Source of the DNA: a bacterium | GTDB lineage: Bacteria > Chloroflexota > Dormibacteria > UBA8260 > Bog-877 | Length of the DNA stretch: 16,259 bases | Direction: 5' to 3' | NCBI GenBank assembly: GCA_021802115.1 | Contig: JAKABA010000075.1 | Span: 1-16,259 of the forward strand | Part shown: in pieces, positions 14,514-16,259 of the stretch | How the letters are laid out: the number at the start of each line of letters is the position of its first letter | Numbering within the stretch: the first letter of the stretch is position 1 | The notes under the pieces: model-generated | What the model was told of the DNA's origin: nothing | Databases searched by the model: none | What the model saw: only the letters and a program-made list of their open reading frames with translations | Position numbers and translations under genes: made by a program

Positions 14514-15464
14514 ATGACCGCCCAACCGATCCTGCTCGACTGCGACACCGGCATCGACGACGCGCTCGCGATCCTGGACTTCACCGCGCGCGGCGGCGAG
14601 ATCCTGGCGGTGGGCTCGGTCCACGGCAATGTCCCCGCCCCGATAGGGGCGCGCAACACCCTGAGGGTGCTGGAGATCGCCGGTCGGGAAGAGGTGCCCG
14701 TCTGCGTGGGGGCTCCTCGCCCGCTGGCGCAGCCGCTGATGACGGCCGAGCACGTTCATGGCCAAGACGGCCTCGGCAACACCAATCAGCCCCCACCGAG
14801 GCGCCAGGCCGGGGCGGGTTCTGCGGCCGAGCAGATCGTGCGGCTGGCCCACCAGAGGCCGCGCGAGTTCACCCTGGTCGCGATCGGCCCCCTCACCAAC
14901 CTGGCGCTGGCTCTGCTGCTCGACCCGGAGTTGCCGACCCTGATCCCGGAGGTGATCATCATGGGCGGGGCGGTGGAGGTGGCGGGCAACGTCAGCCCCA
15001 CCGCCGAGGCCAACCTCTGGCATGACCCGGAGGCGGCGCAGCTGGTTATAGAGGCCGACTGGAGGGTCACCCTGGTGACCCTGGACGCGACCATGCAGGC
15101 GCTGCTCACCCCCTCCGACCTGGAGGCGATCCTGAGCGCCACGACGCAGCGCTCCCGGTTCGCCTGGGCGATCCTGGATCACTACCTCACGGTCTACCAG
15201 CAGTGGCTGCCCGGCCGCACCTGCCCTCTGCACGACCCGCTGGCACTGGCATTGGTGCTGGACCCCGACCTCGCCACCTACCGGATGCTGCCCACCCAGA
15301 TCGAGCTGCGCGGGGTGTCCACCAGGGGGGCCACCGTCTGCGACCGGCGCCAGGATCCGGCGGGACCGGCGGCGGAGCCAGGGTGGCGCATGGTCCGGTA
15401 TCTCGACCAGCTGGATGTGGAGCGGTTCCGGGCGCTCTTCGTGGCCGGGATAACCGCCGGCTGA
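14514..15464 (+). CDS. Nucleoside hydrolase (IU-NH superfamily), His-type active site
   Basis: Second N-ribohydrolase in the window, 316 aa, clearly a paralogue of the one at 4305 (shared DCDTG(V/I)DDALAI, HGQDGLG, AIGPLTN and DPLA segments). Calcium ligands Asp11, Asp15 and Asp16 are present, MGGAVEVAGNVSPTAEANLWHDPEAA forms the sugar-binding region, and CPLHDPLALAL gives His240-Asp241. This copy thus keeps the catalytic His that the first copy replaces with Cys. In the sugar-binding segment AEANLW stands where many members have AEFNI, so substrate preference may differ. AGGAG at 14505-14509 supports ATG 14514. It follows the P450 by 37 bp and faces the paralogous MFS gene across 29 bp. Confidence 0.92.
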   Translation: MTAQPILLDCDTGIDDALAILDFTARGGEILAVGSVHGNVPAPIGARNTLRVLEIAGREEVPVCVGAPRPLAQPLMTAEHVHGQDGLGNTNQPPPRRQAGAGSAAEQIVRLAHQRPREFTLVAIGPLTNLALALLLDPELPTLIPEVIIMGGAVEVAGNVSPTAEANLWHDPEAAQLVIEADWRVTLVTLDATMQALLTPSDLEAILSATTQRSRFAWAILDHYLTVYQQWLPGRTCPLHDPLALALVLDPDLATYRMLPTQIELRGVSTRGATVCDRRQDPAGPAAEPGWRMVRYLDQLDVERFRALFVAGITAG

Positions 15465-15493
15465 GGGCCGGGCGGGGCCGCTGCCGCCAAGGA

Positions 15494-16259
15494 TCAGAGG
15501 CCGGCCGCGCCCGCGGCGGCATCGAGCCCGGCTCCCTGCCCGGTCTCGGCGCCGCGCCAGAACCAGGCGAGCGCGCCTGCCAGCCCGATCACCCAGACCC
15601 CGACCGCGAACCAGGTGAACGAGTTGAGGCTCAGCCCCTGGGTCAGGTAGATGGTCGCGATGTAGAGGCCGACGCTGACAAAGCGGACCACGGCCGTGTA
15701 GGTGGCTCGGCGCCGCGTCTCCCAAACCTCGCCCTGCAGGGTGGTGCTGGCCAGGAATTCGATGCCCAGGAAGACGTTCAGGACCACCAGCAGGGAGAAG
15801 AAGATGGGGATCGAGCTCCGCCAGGCCGGCGCCAGCACCGCGATCGCCACGCTCACCGCCAGGCAGCCGGCGTAGCCGACCAGGAGGGTCACCTTGCGGC
15901 TCCAGCGGTCGGCCCAGAAGGCGAGCAGTCCCACCAGCAGCTCGGTGATGCCGGCCACCATCAGTATCGGCGCCGACAGCCTCGGGAGATGGTCGGGGCC
16001 CAGCACATAGGTCATGAGGCCGTACCCGGCGGTGCCGGCGAAGATGGTGGCGCACGTGGCGAAGAGCCGCAGCCCAAGGGGGGTGGTGGCGGCGACCCGC
16101 TCCGCCTGCGGCGACCCCTCCTCCGGCAGCTCGCGCTCCAGCAGTTGCTCTTTCGGGTAGTAGCGCCGGGCGACCGCGTCGGCCTGCGCCCGACGGCCGC
16201 GCGCCCGCAGCCAGCGCACCGACTCAGGGGTGTGCTGGCGGATCAGGAACAGGCAGAAG
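15494..16259 (-). CDS. MFS transporter, sugar-porter type (copy 2), N-terminal half outside window
   Basis: C-terminal 254 residues of an inner-membrane carrier whose frame remains open at the window's right edge; the first visible residues read FCLFLIRQHTPESVRWLRARG. The PESVRWL central-loop motif marks the sugar-porter type, and DRWSRKVTLLVGYAG, LQGEVWETRRRATYTAVVRF and SVGLYIATIYLTQGLSLNSF match the MFS protein at 2250-3587 segment by segment. The six C-terminal membrane spans are visible. It is convergent with the nucleoside hydrolase gene, so the two are not co-transcribed despite lying together. Substrate is unknown; repeated association with nucleoside hydrolases suggests nucleosides or a product of their cleavage. 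Confidence 0.87.
   Translation of the reverse strand, partial: FCLFLIRQHTPESVRWLRARGRRAQADAVARRYYPKEQLLERELPEEGSPQAERVAATTPLGLRLFATCATIFAGTAGYGLMTYVLGPDHLPRLSAPILMVAGITELLVGLLAFWADRWSRKVTLLVGYAGCLAVSVAIAVLAPAWRSSIPIFFSLLVVLNVFLGIEFLASTTLQGEVWETRRRATYTAVVRFVSVGLYIATIYLTQGLSLNSFTWFAVGVWVIGLAGALAWFWRGAETGQGAGLDAAAGAAGL

Noticed and set aside
14400..16055. A 551-codon minus-strand frame across the second nucleoside hydrolase and MFS genes
   Set aside because: It is antisense to the hydrolase and out of frame with the MFS protein; composition is Arg/Gly/Pro-rich without motifs.

Overview
The window is high-GC, gene-dense bacterial chromosome with many GTG/TTG starts and short intergenic gaps. Base composition and protein style fit a high-GC lineage such as Actinomycetota or the Chloroflexota/Dormibacterota group. 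No rRNA or other phylogenetic marker is present to decide between them. I see no tRNA, rRNA or CRISPR array.

Layout. (1) 1-873: 3' part of an S-adenosylhomocysteine hydrolase gene, then a 529-bp convergent spacer in which I recognise nothing. (2) 1403-2128 (-): an S51 (peptidase E-like) serine hydrolase, divergent from (3) a forward nucleoside module, 2250-6294: a sugar-porter-type MFS transporter with its own terminator, then a nucleoside 2-deoxyribosyltransferase-family enzyme overlapping a nucleoside hydrolase by ATGA, and a ribokinase. (4) 6342-9978: a sulfate assimilation locus with cysDN on the minus strand, a divergent AT-rich control region with an inverted repeat, then cysH and a GNAT acetyltransferase. 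(5) 10104-12053: a lipoprotein family-5 ABC substrate-binding protein without permease genes nearby, followed by a strong hairpin. (6) 12181-13128: an IstA (IS21)-related protein that appears to have lost two of three DDE catalytic residues. (7) 13235-15464: a cytochrome P450 and a second nucleoside hydrolase, apparently one operon, facing (8) a second MFS transporter (minus strand, cut by the window end) that is a paralogue of the first.

How the genes may work together. Hydrolase, deoxyribosyltransferase and ribokinase form a coherent route: nucleosides are taken up, cleaved to base plus ribose, and ribose is phosphorylated to ribose-5-phosphate. Adenosine released by the nearby SAH hydrolase could also feed it. 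The nucleoside hydrolase/MFS pairing occurs twice, about 10 kb apart, which suggests that these transporters carry nucleosides or related glycosides; this is inference. The cys locus supplies ATP sulfurylase (CysDN) and an APS/PAPS reductase whose iron-sulfur cysteine set is one residue short.

Most of the window is ordinary metabolism. The points most worth checking are the inactivated IstA-like gene, the CysH cysteine replacement, the Cys-for-His change in the first nucleoside hydrolase, the apparent CTG start of cysN, the cys inverted repeat, and the P450-nucleoside hydrolase pair.
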